Positions 9,290-17,078 of a stretch of DNA of 64,000 nt are shown here, one piece after another; positions within the stretch are counted from its first letter, which is position 1; each line of letters begins with the position of its first letter. Below the pieces are notes generated by a model. The model was not told where the DNA came from and ran no database searches. It was given only the letters and a program-made list of their open reading frames with translations. The stretch is from contig NZ_CP077291.1 in NCBI RefSeq assembly GCF_019048065.1, positions 2,356,001 to 2,420,000 on the forward strand, written 5' to 3'. The DNA comes from Citrobacter farmeri (GTDB taxonomy: Bacteria; Pseudomonadota; Gammaproteobacteria; Enterobacterales; Enterobacteriaceae). The translations under genes and the position numbers were made by a program.

Positions 9290-9901
9290 ATGAACTCAGA
9301 GAGTACATCGAGTGAAGTGCTGTTTCTGCTTATTCCGGAATATGCAGACTGGGAGTTTGCGTTACTGGCGCCAGGATTACGCCGGGGATTCGGGATCTGG
9401 GCCCCACGGTACGAGGTCAAGATTGTGGCACCTGATGAAGGGCCAGTGATGTCCCTGGGAGGTATTCGCTGCCTTGCGGATTATACGTTTGATTCCATGC
9501 CTGCAGATTATGCCGCGTTGATCCTGGTCGGCGGCATGAACTGGTGGGGTGAAGAGGCAAAACGTGTCGTCCCTATCGTGCAACAGGCGCTGGCAAGGGA
9601 TAAGGTGGTCGGTGCAATTTGCGATGCCTCTGCCTTTATGGGAGCCAACGGTTTCCTGAATGACGTCAGTCATACTTCCAATGGGCTGGCCTATCTCAAG
9701 GAACGAGCCGGTTCAGCCTATACCGGCATGGCGAGATACCAGGCGGTGCCTTCAGTTCGTGACGGTAATTTGATTACCGCCAGCGGATGCGGGTTTCTCA
9801 GCTTTACTTGCGACGTACTCGCCGCACTAAACGTCACTGATGAAAAAAATATCGAGGGGATCAGAGAGGCATTTACCTCTGGTATTTTCCCGGAAGTATG
9901 A
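9290..9901 (+). CDS. DJ-1/PfpI-family protein (type 1 glutamine amidotransferase-like)
   Basis: The predicted protein is 203 residues from ATG 9290, chosen because a strong GGAGG (9281-9285) precedes it; the frame stays open upstream to 9176 but has no ribosome binding site there. The N-terminal LFLLIPEYADWE strand, the LILVGGMNWW elbow-like strand and the nucleophile region GAICDASAFMG fit the DJ-1/PfpI fold, with Cys in AICD as the expected active cysteine. Relatives include glyoxalase III or deglycase-like and isonitrile hydratase-like proteins, so the substrate cannot be assigned. The gene is divergent from hipBA and convergent with the GntR regulator at 9974. Confidence 0.85.
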   Translation: MNSESTSSEVLFLLIPEYADWEFALLAPGLRRGFGIWAPRYEVKIVAPDEGPVMSLGGIRCLADYTFDSMPADYAALILVGGMNWWGEEAKRVVPIVQQALARDKVVGAICDASAFMGANGFLNDVSHTSNGLAYLKERAGSAYTGMARYQAVPSVRDGNLITASGCGFLSFTCDVLAALNVTDEKNIEGIREAFTSGIFPEV

Positions 9902-9973
9902 TGTTGTTCCCGCTGCGATCTCATGTCTGGCAGTACGTCACCTTAATGTCAGAGTGCGTACTGCTGACGGTTG

Positions 9974-10693
9974 TCACTTCGTTTCGAAGTTCTCCGTCGA
10001 TTTCATTTTTTCGATGGCAATAATATTGTCTGACATCGCTTCGTTGAGAACTTCGACGGCCGTACTGGCATCGCGGTTCTTTATCGACATATAGACTTTG
10101 ATGTGGGCTTCCACGCTTTCAAGGGTGATCCCCAGCGCACGGTTCAGCTCTTCAAGGTAGTAGTAATAGATATCTTTAATAGAGTACATCACGTTATAAA
10201 ACACGCTGTTGTGTGATGCCCTGACAATTGCCAAATGAAACGCGTAGTCCGCTTCCGAGTATTTTTTGTAGTCGCCCTTGTTGATCAGCATATTGTTCAG
10301 CGCGTCGCCGAGTTCACGGATGTCGTCATCGGTGGCGTGTGTGACGGCGAGTTCCACGCATTTAAACTCAACGGTCTGACGGAAAACCATCATATCGTGA
10401 AACTCTTCACGACTGAGGTGCATGATTGGACGGGGATCGTTACTCAACATCTGCGGAGTGAAGTTTTCGCTAACGTAGCTGCCGCTGCCCTGACGTGTCA
10501 CCACTATCCCCAGGTCGCGAAAGCGCTGAACCGCGCTGCGAACGCTGACCCGGCTGACGTTAAATGAGGCGGTCATCTCCGCTTCTGAAGGCAGACGGCT
10601 ACCTGGGGCCCAGCTGCCGTCCAGCAGTTTGCCGCTTATCTGATCATAAATTTCATTTACAACATTTTGTTTTTGAATGGATTTTATGCTCAA
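9974..10693 (-). CDS. FadR/GntR-family transcriptional regulator of a sugar-acid cluster
   Basis: The 239-residue protein has an N-terminal winged helix (residues about 10-80, with RLPSEAEMTASFNVSRVSVRSA) and a C-terminal helical FCD ligand-binding domain (residues about 95-235, with the metal-binding type FHLAIVRASHN). The only in-frame start is TTG 10693, because no ATG or GTG occurs before the DNA-binding domain. Regulators of this group respond to sugar acids such as gluconate, galactonate and hexuronates. The gene lies downstream of the adh-MFS-SDR operon on the same strand but is separated from it by a terminator. An 11-base palindrome upstream of it recurs at the operon and dehydratase promoters, so it probably controls itself and the cluster. 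Confidence 0.85.
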   Translation of the reverse strand: MSIKSIQKQNVVNEIYDQISGKLLDGSWAPGSRLPSEAEMTASFNVSRVSVRSAVQRFRDLGIVVTRQGSGSYVSENFTPQMLSNDPRPIMHLSREEFHDMMVFRQTVEFKCVELAVTHATDDDIRELGDALNNMLINKGDYKKYSEADYAFHLAIVRASHNSVFYNVMYSIKDIYYYYLEELNRALGITLESVEAHIKVYMSIKNRDASTAVEVLNEAMSDNIIAIEKMKSTENFETK

Positions 10694-10729
10694 GGTGGGT
10701 ATCCGCTACGATGTCGCTTAGGTTGTTCA

Positions 10730-10740
10730 TTGTATAACAA
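10730..10740. promoter_or_regulatory. candidate GntR operator (autoregulation)
   Basis: TTGTATAACAA is a palindrome with arms TTGT/ACAA, 37 bases upstream of the regulator start. Near copies TTGTATGACGA (14079-14089) and TTGTAGGACAA (14313-14323) lie in the divergent promoter region of the cluster. Confidence 0.5.
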
Positions 10741-10757
10741 ATCACTTTTAAGAACAA

Positions 10758-10775
10758 AGCGCCCGGTCGGGCGCT
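10758..10775 (-). terminator. terminator after the Zn-dehydrogenase gene
   Basis: A perfect 8-bp stem, AGCGCCCG/CGGGCGCT with a 2-base loop, is followed on the minus strand by TTGTTCTT. It ends the SDR-MFS-dehydrogenase operon nine bases after its last stop codon. Confidence 0.65.
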
Positions 10776-10783
10776 CCACTGCG

Positions 10784-11833
10784 TTAATTAAAACGAATGA
10801 GTACCTTAGCAGAGATGTTTTTGTCTGCGGCAGTAATCAGTGCATCCTCAATTTGTTGGGGTGGGAATTCAGCGCTGATGAGAGGGCGAGGATCAACACG
10901 CCCGTCTTCCAGCCAGCGAACCGCGACCCCGAATTCGTCAATGAAACGGAATGAGCCTACCCAGTTGATCTCTTTAACCAGCATGGCGGAGACCGGCCAG
11001 CTGACAGGGCTTGCCCCCATCCCTACCTGAACAATCGTTCCCGCAGGGCGAGTGAAATCCACGGTGGATGCCACGGCGAGCGGTGCGCCAGAGGCCTCAA
11101 ACACGACGTCAAAATAGCCTTTTCGTTGCTGATAATGCGCCACCTGCCCTTCATCTCGTGGATCCATCGTGGCTGTCGCCCCCATTTGACGAGCCAGTTC
11201 CAGACAACGCGGACTGAGATCGGAGGCCACCAGTTCAGACGCCCCGGCACTGCGAGCTGCGGCAAGAATCAGACAACCAATGGGACCTGCGCCGATCACC
11301 AGTACACGTTTACCGGTCAACTGCCCTGCCATTTTTATCGCGTGAATAGCGACCGCCAACGGTTCTGAAAAAGCCATCACATTCGCAGGAACGCGGCTGT
11401 CATACGGAATACATTGCTCCGGTTTCACCACCACGTATTCAGAAAAACCGCCATTCACATGAGGATTGAACTGCGCACTGCCCATAAATCGCATGGATCC
11501 ACACAGGTTCTGGTGTCCGGAAAGGCACATCTCACACTGATTACATGGGCTGGACGGATTCACTGCAACCGCCTGACCGACGGTCAGATTGCTTCCTGCC
11601 GGGACTTTGCTGACTACTCCGACAAATTCATGACCAATCACCATGGGATGTTTGAGAATCGACATCCCTGCCCGACCGTGCTGGTAGTAGTGAATATCAG
11701 AGCCACAAATACCGCCACAGGCTACCTTCACAACAACATCATTTTCTCCACGTTCTATTTCACGTGATTCAAAACGTACGTCTTTTTCCGCATGGGCCAG
11801 ACAAGCGTTACAGGTAATTTTTTCCATTTTCAT
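10784..11833 (-). CDS. zinc-dependent alcohol dehydrogenase, L-idonate/gulonate 5-dehydrogenase type
   Basis: The protein is 349 residues from ATG 11833, chosen because GAGG sits five bases upstream; ATGs at 11836 and 11827 are alternatives. It is a medium-chain dehydrogenase with catalytic-zinc motifs GGICGSDIHYY and GHEF, a structural-zinc lobe CNQCEMCLSGHQNLC and the nucleotide-binding VIGAGPIG. The closest relatives I know are IdnD-like L-idonate 5-dehydrogenases and RspB-like L-gulonate 5-dehydrogenases. It is the third gene of an operon with an IdnO-like reductase and an MFS transporter, which supports a hexonate C5 oxidation role. The exact substrate is inferred. Confidence 0.85.
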   Translation of the reverse strand: MKMEKITCNACLAHAEKDVRFESREIERGENDVVVKVACGGICGSDIHYYQHGRAGMSILKHPMVIGHEFVGVVSKVPAGSNLTVGQAVAVNPSSPCNQCEMCLSGHQNLCGSMRFMGSAQFNPHVNGGFSEYVVVKPEQCIPYDSRVPANVMAFSEPLAVAIHAIKMAGQLTGKRVLVIGAGPIGCLILAAARSAGASELVASDLSPRCLELARQMGATATMDPRDEGQVAHYQQRKGYFDVVFEASGAPLAVASTVDFTRPAGTIVQVGMGASPVSWPVSAMLVKEINWVGSFRFIDEFGVAVRWLEDGRVDPRPLISAEFPPQQIEDALITAADKNISAKVLIRFN

Positions 11834-11843
11834 CATGACCTCA

Positions 11844-13205
11844 TTATTTATTGGCAGTTGCCGAATTAATTGCATTCTTATCCACGGTGTCGGCATTCTT
11901 TTTTTCGGGAACGATCACTTCAATTTTTCCGACCAGGAAGATGTAGGCCAGTAAGCCCAACCCGGCAATGCCTGCGATATACCACATGGCATACTGGAAG
12001 TTTTGTGTGCGCTGGAGAATAACCCCAATAACAATGGGACTTACGATCCCCGAAAGGTTGCCGCAAATATTTAAAAATCCGCCCATGGTGCCGAGGAAAT
12101 TGCGGGGGATTACATCACTCCAGACAACCCAACCCAGATTAGAGAAGGCATTAGCAAAGAACGCTATCGACAGAATCACAATTGCAATGACCGGTTGGTC
12201 CTCAAAGAAGTTGACCAGACCAATAATCATAGTGACGCACAGTCCCGCCATGACCGGTAATTTTCGGGCCAGCGTTCTGGATTTACCCTTCTTCAGCAGC
12301 ATATCGCTCAAGGTCCCACCGCAGAGCACACCAAACATCGCCATAATATAGGGCAGCATGGCACCCACACCTGCTTTAGAAATTGAGAGGTGTAGCCCTT
12401 TCTCGAGATAAACAATAAACCAGGTCAGGAAAAAATAGAGTGTGGAAGAACAGGCAAATTGCGTAATGAATAATCCCCAGATGGTCTTTTTACTGAGAAA
12501 GAATTTAATATCATGCCAGCTTATTTTCTCGCTAACGCTGGACTGGTTGGCTGAACCATAGCCGCCGCCCGCTTTAATGTAGTCCAGTTCGGCCTGGTTC
12601 ACGGAGGTGCTGTGCTGCGGGTCGCGATAATATAATAACCAATAGATACCAAACAGAATACCCGCGCCGCCAGACAGATAGAAAGACATCTCCCAACCGT
12701 AATTAGCTACAATAAATGAGAGCGCCGGCGTCAGCAAAGCCAGCCCGATGTATTGTGCACTGGAGTAAATAGCAGTGGCGCGTGCGCGTTCATGATCCGG
12801 GAACCAGGTGGCGATTATTTTTGTATTGGACGGGAAGGATGGCGCTTCAGCAACACCGATTAATGCACGACAGGCTAACAGCATCGCAAATGAAGCTGTC
12901 GCCGTTGCAAATAGATGGTGTGAAGCAAATCCCATCATAAAGGTAAAAATACTCCACAGAATAATCGCGCCGCCATAAAGAATACGTGAGCCAATGCGAT
13001 CAAGAACATAGCCGACAGGGATTTGACTGGCAGCGTAGGCCCAGGTAAACATAGAGAAAAGCAAACCTAACTGCGTTGGTGTCAGACTGAAGTCATTCTG
13101 GATATTCGTTCCCGCAACGGCAAGATTGGCGCGATCCATATAATTAATTGCAGTCACAATAAACAGCAATGTGAGAATAAAGAGTCGTGATCTTGAAGCC
13201 TTCAT
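11844..13205 (-). CDS. MFS sugar-acid transporter, anion:cation symporter family
   Basis: The 453-residue protein has about 12 hydrophobic segments. It starts with the family-typical INYMDRANLAVAG and SMFTWAYAASQIPVGYVLDRIGSR motif, as in the GudP, GarP, ExuT and DgoT sugar-acid/H+ symporters. It is the second gene of the operon and lies 10 bases upstream of the dehydrogenase start, so it probably imports the acid sugar that the operon degrades. The start ATG at 13205 is the first in frame. Which hexonate or hexuronate it carries cannot be told from sequence alone. Confidence 0.87.
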   Translation of the reverse strand: MKASRSRLFILTLLFIVTAINYMDRANLAVAGTNIQNDFSLTPTQLGLLFSMFTWAYAASQIPVGYVLDRIGSRILYGGAIILWSIFTFMMGFASHHLFATATASFAMLLACRALIGVAEAPSFPSNTKIIATWFPDHERARATAIYSSAQYIGLALLTPALSFIVANYGWEMSFYLSGGAGILFGIYWLLYYRDPQHSTSVNQAELDYIKAGGGYGSANQSSVSEKISWHDIKFFLSKKTIWGLFITQFACSSTLYFFLTWFIVYLEKGLHLSISKAGVGAMLPYIMAMFGVLCGGTLSDMLLKKGKSRTLARKLPVMAGLCVTMIIGLVNFFEDQPVIAIVILSIAFFANAFSNLGWVVWSDVIPRNFLGTMGGFLNICGNLSGIVSPIVIGVILQRTQNFQYAMWYIAGIAGLGLLAYIFLVGKIEVIVPEKKNADTVDKNAINSATANK

Positions 13206-13224
13206 AATAATACCTGTGTTATAT

Positions 13225-13252
13225 CGGCATGCTTAACAATAAACACATGCCG
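13225..13252 (-). other. inverted repeat between the SDR and transporter genes
   Basis: CGGCATG (13225-13231) and CATGCCG (13246-13252) form a perfect 7-bp stem with a 14-base AT-rich loop. No T run follows on the minus strand, so it may tune expression inside the operon or be an operator rather than a terminator. Confidence 0.45.
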
Positions 13253-13288
13253 TGAATTTTAAAGGCGAGTCAGTAGAATACGGTCGGC

Positions 13289-14056
13289 TTACAGTACGGC
13301 GAGCCAGCCACCATCAACGTAAATAATTTGTCCGTTGATGTAATCAGATGCTTTAGAGGATAAAAAGACGGCGGTACCAATTAACTCTTCCGGATGGCCC
13401 CAGCGTTGCGAAGGGTTGCTGCTTTTCACCCAACTGTCGAACTGCTTGTCTTCGATAAGCGCCGTATTCATGTCGGTCAGAATGTAACCCGGCCCGATGG
13501 CGTTGGTCTGGATATTAAACTGCGCCCATTCCGCCGCCATTGAGCAGGTAAGCATTTTGATCCCCCCTTTTGCCGCAGTGTACGGGGCAACGGTCGGACG
13601 GGCAGCCTGACTGGTGAGTGAGCCGATATTAATAATTTTGCCCCCTCTGTTACGCGCAATCATACGTTTCGCCGCCGCGCGGGAGACCAGAAAGGCGCTG
13701 GTCAGGTTGGTATCGATCACTTTCTGCCAGTTTTCCAGTTCCAGTTCTACCATCGGTTTACGGTACTGGATGCCGGCGTTATTGATAAGGATATCGACAT
13801 CGATTCCCTGCGCATCCAGTTTGCTGAAGGCGGCCTCAATTGCCTGTTCATCGGTAACGTCAAAAGCTACCCCATGCGCGTCGTAGCCCTTACGTGCTAG
13901 CGAATCCACTGACTCTGCCAGCAGTGCATCGCGAATATCATTCAGGATAACCCTCGCTCCCGCAGCGGCAAGTCCTTCTGCATAGGCAAAACCCAGTCCA
14001 CGCGCAGAGCCTGTCACCAGTGCCGTTTTCCCCGTTAAATCAAATAAAGCGGTCAT
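13289..14056 (-). CDS. short-chain dehydrogenase, gluconate 5-dehydrogenase (IdnO) type
   Basis: The 255-residue SDR protein has the cofactor motif TGSARGLG near residue 16, NNAG near residue 92, catalytic Ser in IGSLTS and the YTAAK active site (Tyr-x-x-x-Lys). The N-terminus FDLTGKTALVTGS and the C-terminal YINGQIIYVDGGW are typical of gluconate 5-dehydrogenases such as IdnO, which reduce 5-ketogluconate to D-gluconate. It is the first gene of the SDR-MFS-dehydrogenase operon and divergent from the dehydratase gene. Together with the IdnD-like partner it suggests idonate to gluconate conversion (inference). Confidence 0.87.
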   Translation of the reverse strand: MTALFDLTGKTALVTGSARGLGFAYAEGLAAAGARVILNDIRDALLAESVDSLARKGYDAHGVAFDVTDEQAIEAAFSKLDAQGIDVDILINNAGIQYRKPMVELELENWQKVIDTNLTSAFLVSRAAAKRMIARNRGGKIINIGSLTSQAARPTVAPYTAAKGGIKMLTCSMAAEWAQFNIQTNAIGPGYILTDMNTALIEDKQFDSWVKSSNPSQRWGHPEELIGTAVFLSSKASDYINGQIIYVDGGWLAVL

Positions 14057-14393
14057 GTTGTTTCCTCACTCAATTAACTTGTATGACGACTGTCTTATTT
14101 AAGGTTGGGTTTTCACTCGGATAAAATCAACAACTCCCCCGCACATTTGCAACAACGATCACAAATAGCTGATAACCACAATCAATGCAAAGTACTTATT
14201 ATATTGATTTTTAACTATATTAATGGTTTGAGGTGCTTGAATTTTGATCATCGTCACAGAATGACACTCCCACTATTCCTCGTGAAAGGAAGCGTGATAT
14301 AACAACACCAAATTGTAGGACAACTTACAAATAAGAGTCATGTCATTCTTAATGCGATGACATGCTGTAAATACGCTGAGTTGAGGAGTTAAA
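14057..14393. promoter_or_regulatory. 337-base divergent promoter region with two candidate GntR operators
   Basis: This AT-rich region separates the SDR operon from the dehydratase gene. TTGTATGACGA (14079-14089) lies 23 bases upstream of the SDR start, and TTGTAGGACAA (14313-14323) lies 71 bases upstream of the dehydratase start. Both match the palindrome upstream of the GntR gene at 9 or more of 11 positions. GAGGAG at 14383-14388 is the dehydratase ribosome binding site. No gene was seen in the interval. Confidence 0.5.
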
Positions 14394-15647
14394 GTGAGTA
14401 ACCTGAAGATCACCAATGTAAAAACGATTCTGACGGCGCCGGGCGGTATTGACCTGGCGGTTGTTAAGATTGAGACCAACGAACCCGGGCTGTATGGACT
14501 GGGGTGCGCGACTTTTACTCAACGTATCTTTGCGGTAAAAAGCGCGATTGATGAGTACATGGCTCCCTTCCTGATGGGGAAAGATCCGACACGTATTGAG
14601 GATATCTGGCAGTCGGGTGCGGTAAGTGGTTACTGGCGCAATGGACCTGTCATGAACAATGCATTATCCGGTGTGGATATGGCACTGTGGGATATCAAGG
14701 GTAAGCTAGCGGGCATGCCGGTTTACGATCTGTTGGGCGGAAAATGCCGCGACGGGATCCCCCTGTACTGCCACACCGATGGCGGCGATGAAGTCGAAGT
14801 GGAAGATAATATTCGCGCCAGAATGGAAGAAGGTTATCAGTATGTTCGCTGCCAGATGGGCATGTATGGCGGCGCGGGAACGGATGACCTCAAACTGATC
14901 GCCACACAGCTGGCGCGAGCGAAAAATATTCAGCCGAAGCGATCTCCGCGCAGTAAAACGGCCGGTATCTACTTTGACCCGGACGCCTACGCCAAAAGCG
15001 TTCCGCGTTTGTTCGAGCATCTGCGTAACAAACTCGGCTTTGGCATCGAATTTATCCATGATGTACATGAGCGCGTGACGCCGGTCACCGCCGTTAATCT
15101 GGCAAAAACGCTCGAACAGTATCAGTTGTTTTATCTTGAAGATCCGGTCGCGCCGGAAAATATTGACTGGCTGAAAATGCTGCGACAGCAGTCTTCAACA
15201 CCGATTTCCATGGGGGAGCTGTTTGTGAATGTGAATGAGTGGAAGCCGCTCATCGATAACAAACTGATCGACTATATTCGCTGTCACGTGAGCACCATCG
15301 GGGGCATTACGCCAGCGAAGAAACTCGCCGTCTACAGCGAACTGAACGGCGTGCGCACCGCCTGGCACGGGCCAGGAGACATCTCCCCGGTTGGGGTTTG
15401 CGCTAATATGCATCTTGATTTGAGCTCGCCGAACTTTGGCATTCAGGAATACACGCCAATGAATGACGCGTTGCGCGATGTGTTCCCGGGCTGCCCGGAG
15501 ATCGACCAGGGTTACGCGTACCTGAACGATAAACCGGGTCTGGGGATTGACCTTGATGAAGTCAAAGCAGCGAAATACCCGTGTGAGGGAGGGATCCCAT
15601 CCTGGACAATGGCACGTACTCCGGACGGTACAGCCTCAAGACCATAA
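14394..15647 (+). CDS. enolase-superfamily sugar-acid dehydratase (D-mannonate dehydratase subgroup)
   Basis: The 417-residue protein begins at GTG 14394 after a good GAGGAG site. It is a mandelate racemase/muconate lactonizing enzyme-fold dehydratase. An N-terminal capping domain is followed by a barrel carrying FIHDVHERVTP (metal Asp and catalytic His), YLEDPVAPEN (metal Glu) and SMGELFVN (metal Glu). HGPGDISPVG then gives a further active-site His. These correspond to the same motifs in RspA at 56254. Members of this subgroup dehydrate D-mannonate and/or D-gluconate to 2-keto-3-deoxygluconate, some inefficiently. Next to IdnD/IdnO-like genes, gluconate is the more likely substrate (inference). 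Confidence 0.85.
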   Translation: MSNLKITNVKTILTAPGGIDLAVVKIETNEPGLYGLGCATFTQRIFAVKSAIDEYMAPFLMGKDPTRIEDIWQSGAVSGYWRNGPVMNNALSGVDMALWDIKGKLAGMPVYDLLGGKCRDGIPLYCHTDGGDEVEVEDNIRARMEEGYQYVRCQMGMYGGAGTDDLKLIATQLARAKNIQPKRSPRSKTAGIYFDPDAYAKSVPRLFEHLRNKLGFGIEFIHDVHERVTPVTAVNLAKTLEQYQLFYLEDPVAPENIDWLKMLRQQSSTPISMGELFVNVNEWKPLIDNKLIDYIRCHVSTIGGITPAKKLAVYSELNGVRTAWHGPGDISPVGVCANMHLDLSSPNFGIQEYTPMNDALRDVFPGCPEIDQGYAYLNDKPGLGIDLDEVKAAKYPCEGGIPSWTMARTPDGTASRP

Positions 15648-15653
15648 ATAATG

Positions 15654-15680
15654 ATGACCCGGTATAGGCTGCCGGGTCAT
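15654..15680 (+). terminator. terminator after the dehydratase gene
   Basis: A perfect 9-bp stem, ATGACCCGG (15654-15662) with CCGGGTCAT (15672-15680), is followed by TTTCTTT. It begins seven bases after the stop codon. Confidence 0.75.
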
Positions 15681-15782
15681 TTTCTTTGGTTCCTTTATAC
15701 CTTGCGGATTTATTCCTCTGATTAGAAGGTTGTTGTGACGATACTGTTGAGCATCGCCAGACATCCTCTCACCTCTCTTTCA

Positions 15783-15835
15783 TGTATAGCGTTTAGATAT
15801 ACATCTGCTATAATTGTGTATACAAAAGCTACACA
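15783..15835 (+). promoter_or_regulatory. toxin-antitoxin promoter with two same-geometry operators
   Basis: TGTATA-N9-TATACA (15783-15803) and TGTGTA-N9-TACACA (15815-15835) are two inverted repeats with the same arm length and spacing, 32 bases apart. A consensus -10 TATAAT (15809-15814) lies between them. They are the likely binding sites of the ribbon-helix-helix antitoxin for autorepression. AGAGG (15835-15839) supplies the ribosome binding site for ATG 15845. Confidence 0.7.
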
Positions 15836-15844
15836 GAGGTATTT

Positions 15845-16123
15845 ATGAAACCAGAAGCCAGAGAAGCGCCTATCAACATCCGGGCGAAAACATCCCAACG
15901 TGACCTGATAGATATGGCTGCAAGCCTTGTATCAAAATCACGTACCGACTTCGTACTTGAAGCTGCCTGTCGTGAAGCCCAGGATATTCTGCTTGATCAG
16001 CGTTTGTTCATCCTGGACGATAAACAGTATGACGCTTTTCTTGCGGAACTGGATGCCCCTATCACTCCTGAACGACAGGCACGGATCAACGATCTCATGA
16101 GTCGTAAATCGCCATGGGAATAA
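15845..16123 (+). CDS. tacA: DUF1778 antitoxin, TacA type
   Basis: The 92-residue protein has an N-terminal ribbon-helix-helix (INIRAKTSQRDLIDMAASLVSKSRTDFVLEA, about residues 10-42) and a C-terminal tail, the usual layout of DUF1778 antitoxins in which the tail wraps the toxin. Its last ten bases overlap the start of the acetyltransferase gene, so the pair is coupled. The protein is expected to bind the two inverted repeats just upstream. The gene symbol follows the Salmonella TacA/TacT family and orthology was not tested. Confidence 0.9.
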   Translation: MKPEAREAPINIRAKTSQRDLIDMAASLVSKSRTDFVLEAACREAQDILLDQRLFILDDKQYDAFLAELDAPITPERQARINDLMSRKSPWE

Positions 16124-16596
16124 GAGCGCCTGAACCCTTAACCCCCGGACACATTGTTGCTGAATTTTGCTGCTCTGATCCGGGTCTCAATGAGTGGCTT
16201 AGAAAGAAAGCATTAAAAAACCACAGCACCGGCATTTCCCGTGTGTATGTTATTTGTGCCGAAGAGACGAACAGGGTTATTGGATACTATTGTCTTTCAA
16301 CCGGCAGCGTTCAACGAAATACGGTCCCAGGCTCCTATCGCCGTAATGCCCCCGAATCACTTCCCGTAGTGGTACTCGGCAGACTTGCCGTTGACCAGTC
16401 CTGTGCAGGAAAAGGACTTGGCGTTGCTCTGCTCAGAGATGCGATTTTCCGCACGGAAAATATTGCGCTACAGGTCGGCGTGAGAGCATTAATCGTGCAT
16501 GCGCTTAATGATGACGTGAAAAGTTTCTATATGAAATTTGCGTTTGCCCCCTCATCGATCAATCCACTTACCCTGCTCTACCCTATTAAAGTTTGA
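16114..16596 (+). CDS. tacT: GNAT-family tRNA acetyltransferase toxin, TacT type
   Basis: The 160-residue GNAT protein has LGRLAVD (88-94) followed by the acetyl-CoA loop CAGKGLG (97-103) and the C-terminal SFYMKFAF containing Tyr139, the position equivalent to the catalytic Tyr of TacT/AtaT toxins. Family knowledge: these toxins acetylate the amino group of aminoacyl-tRNAs and block translation until deacylases rescue the cell. Toxins of this family are paired with DUF1778 antitoxins, as here. The ATG at 16114 lies inside the antitoxin gene in another frame. All motifs look intact, so the system should be functional. Confidence 0.9.
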   Translation: MGIRAPEPLTPGHIVAEFCCSDPGLNEWLRKKALKNHSTGISRVYVICAEETNRVIGYYCLSTGSVQRNTVPGSYRRNAPESLPVVVLGRLAVDQSCAGKGLGVALLRDAIFRTENIALQVGVRALIVHALNDDVKSFYMKFAFAPSSINPLTLLYPIKV

Positions 16597-16621
16597 TGAA
16601 TTTTCGGAACTACTGTACCAC

Positions 16622-16987
16622 TCACCAGGCTTCAGGTTCCCTTAGCATATGGACGATGTTGCACGGATTCATGATCCAACCGCCGTTGAAACCGTCGGGT
16701 AACTGTTCGACTGCATCACAACGTACCACGCCGCATTGTTCGACGTATTTTTCTGCGGCACTGAAATGAGGTGTGAATAACTCCAGCCAGAGTTCAGCCT
16801 GACTGAGTCCCGGCGCTTCATCAATCCAGAGCCTGTTTGGCCCGAGTTCGAATCCGATCGCTGGCGGTTTATCAGCAATTTCAGGCAACCCGATAATATT
16901 CCGGTAAAAATCAATCGTCTGTTGATATTGATGCGATGGGACCTTCATCGCGATGTCGATGCCACCTTTGATATCTGGTTTATTCAT
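16622..16987 (-). CDS. VOC-family (glyoxalase/bleomycin resistance fold) protein
   Basis: The 121-residue protein has a single vicinal-oxygen-chelate-like domain: IAMKVPSHQYQQTIDFYRNIIGLP at the N-terminus, a GFELGPNRLWIDEA strand pair and a C-terminal acidic or aromatic tail. Family members include glyoxalases, dioxygenases and antibiotic-sequestering proteins, and no metal ligand set is clear enough here to choose. The gene converges on the toxin gene and is divergent from tam. GGAAAAACC at 16990-16998 (minus strand) is only a moderate ribosome site. Confidence 0.75.
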   Translation of the reverse strand: MNKPDIKGGIDIAMKVPSHQYQQTIDFYRNIIGLPEIADKPPAIGFELGPNRLWIDEAPGLSQAELWLELFTPHFSAAEKYVEQCGVVRCDAVEQLPDGFNGGWIMNPCNIVHMLREPEAW

Positions 16988-17078
16988 AAGGTTTTTCCTT
17001 ACGGATCGCGAGCAAGACTAAACTAGTATAGTGCATTCCTTGTGCCCGCTTAGCTAACCCATAACAGGAGAATTGATG

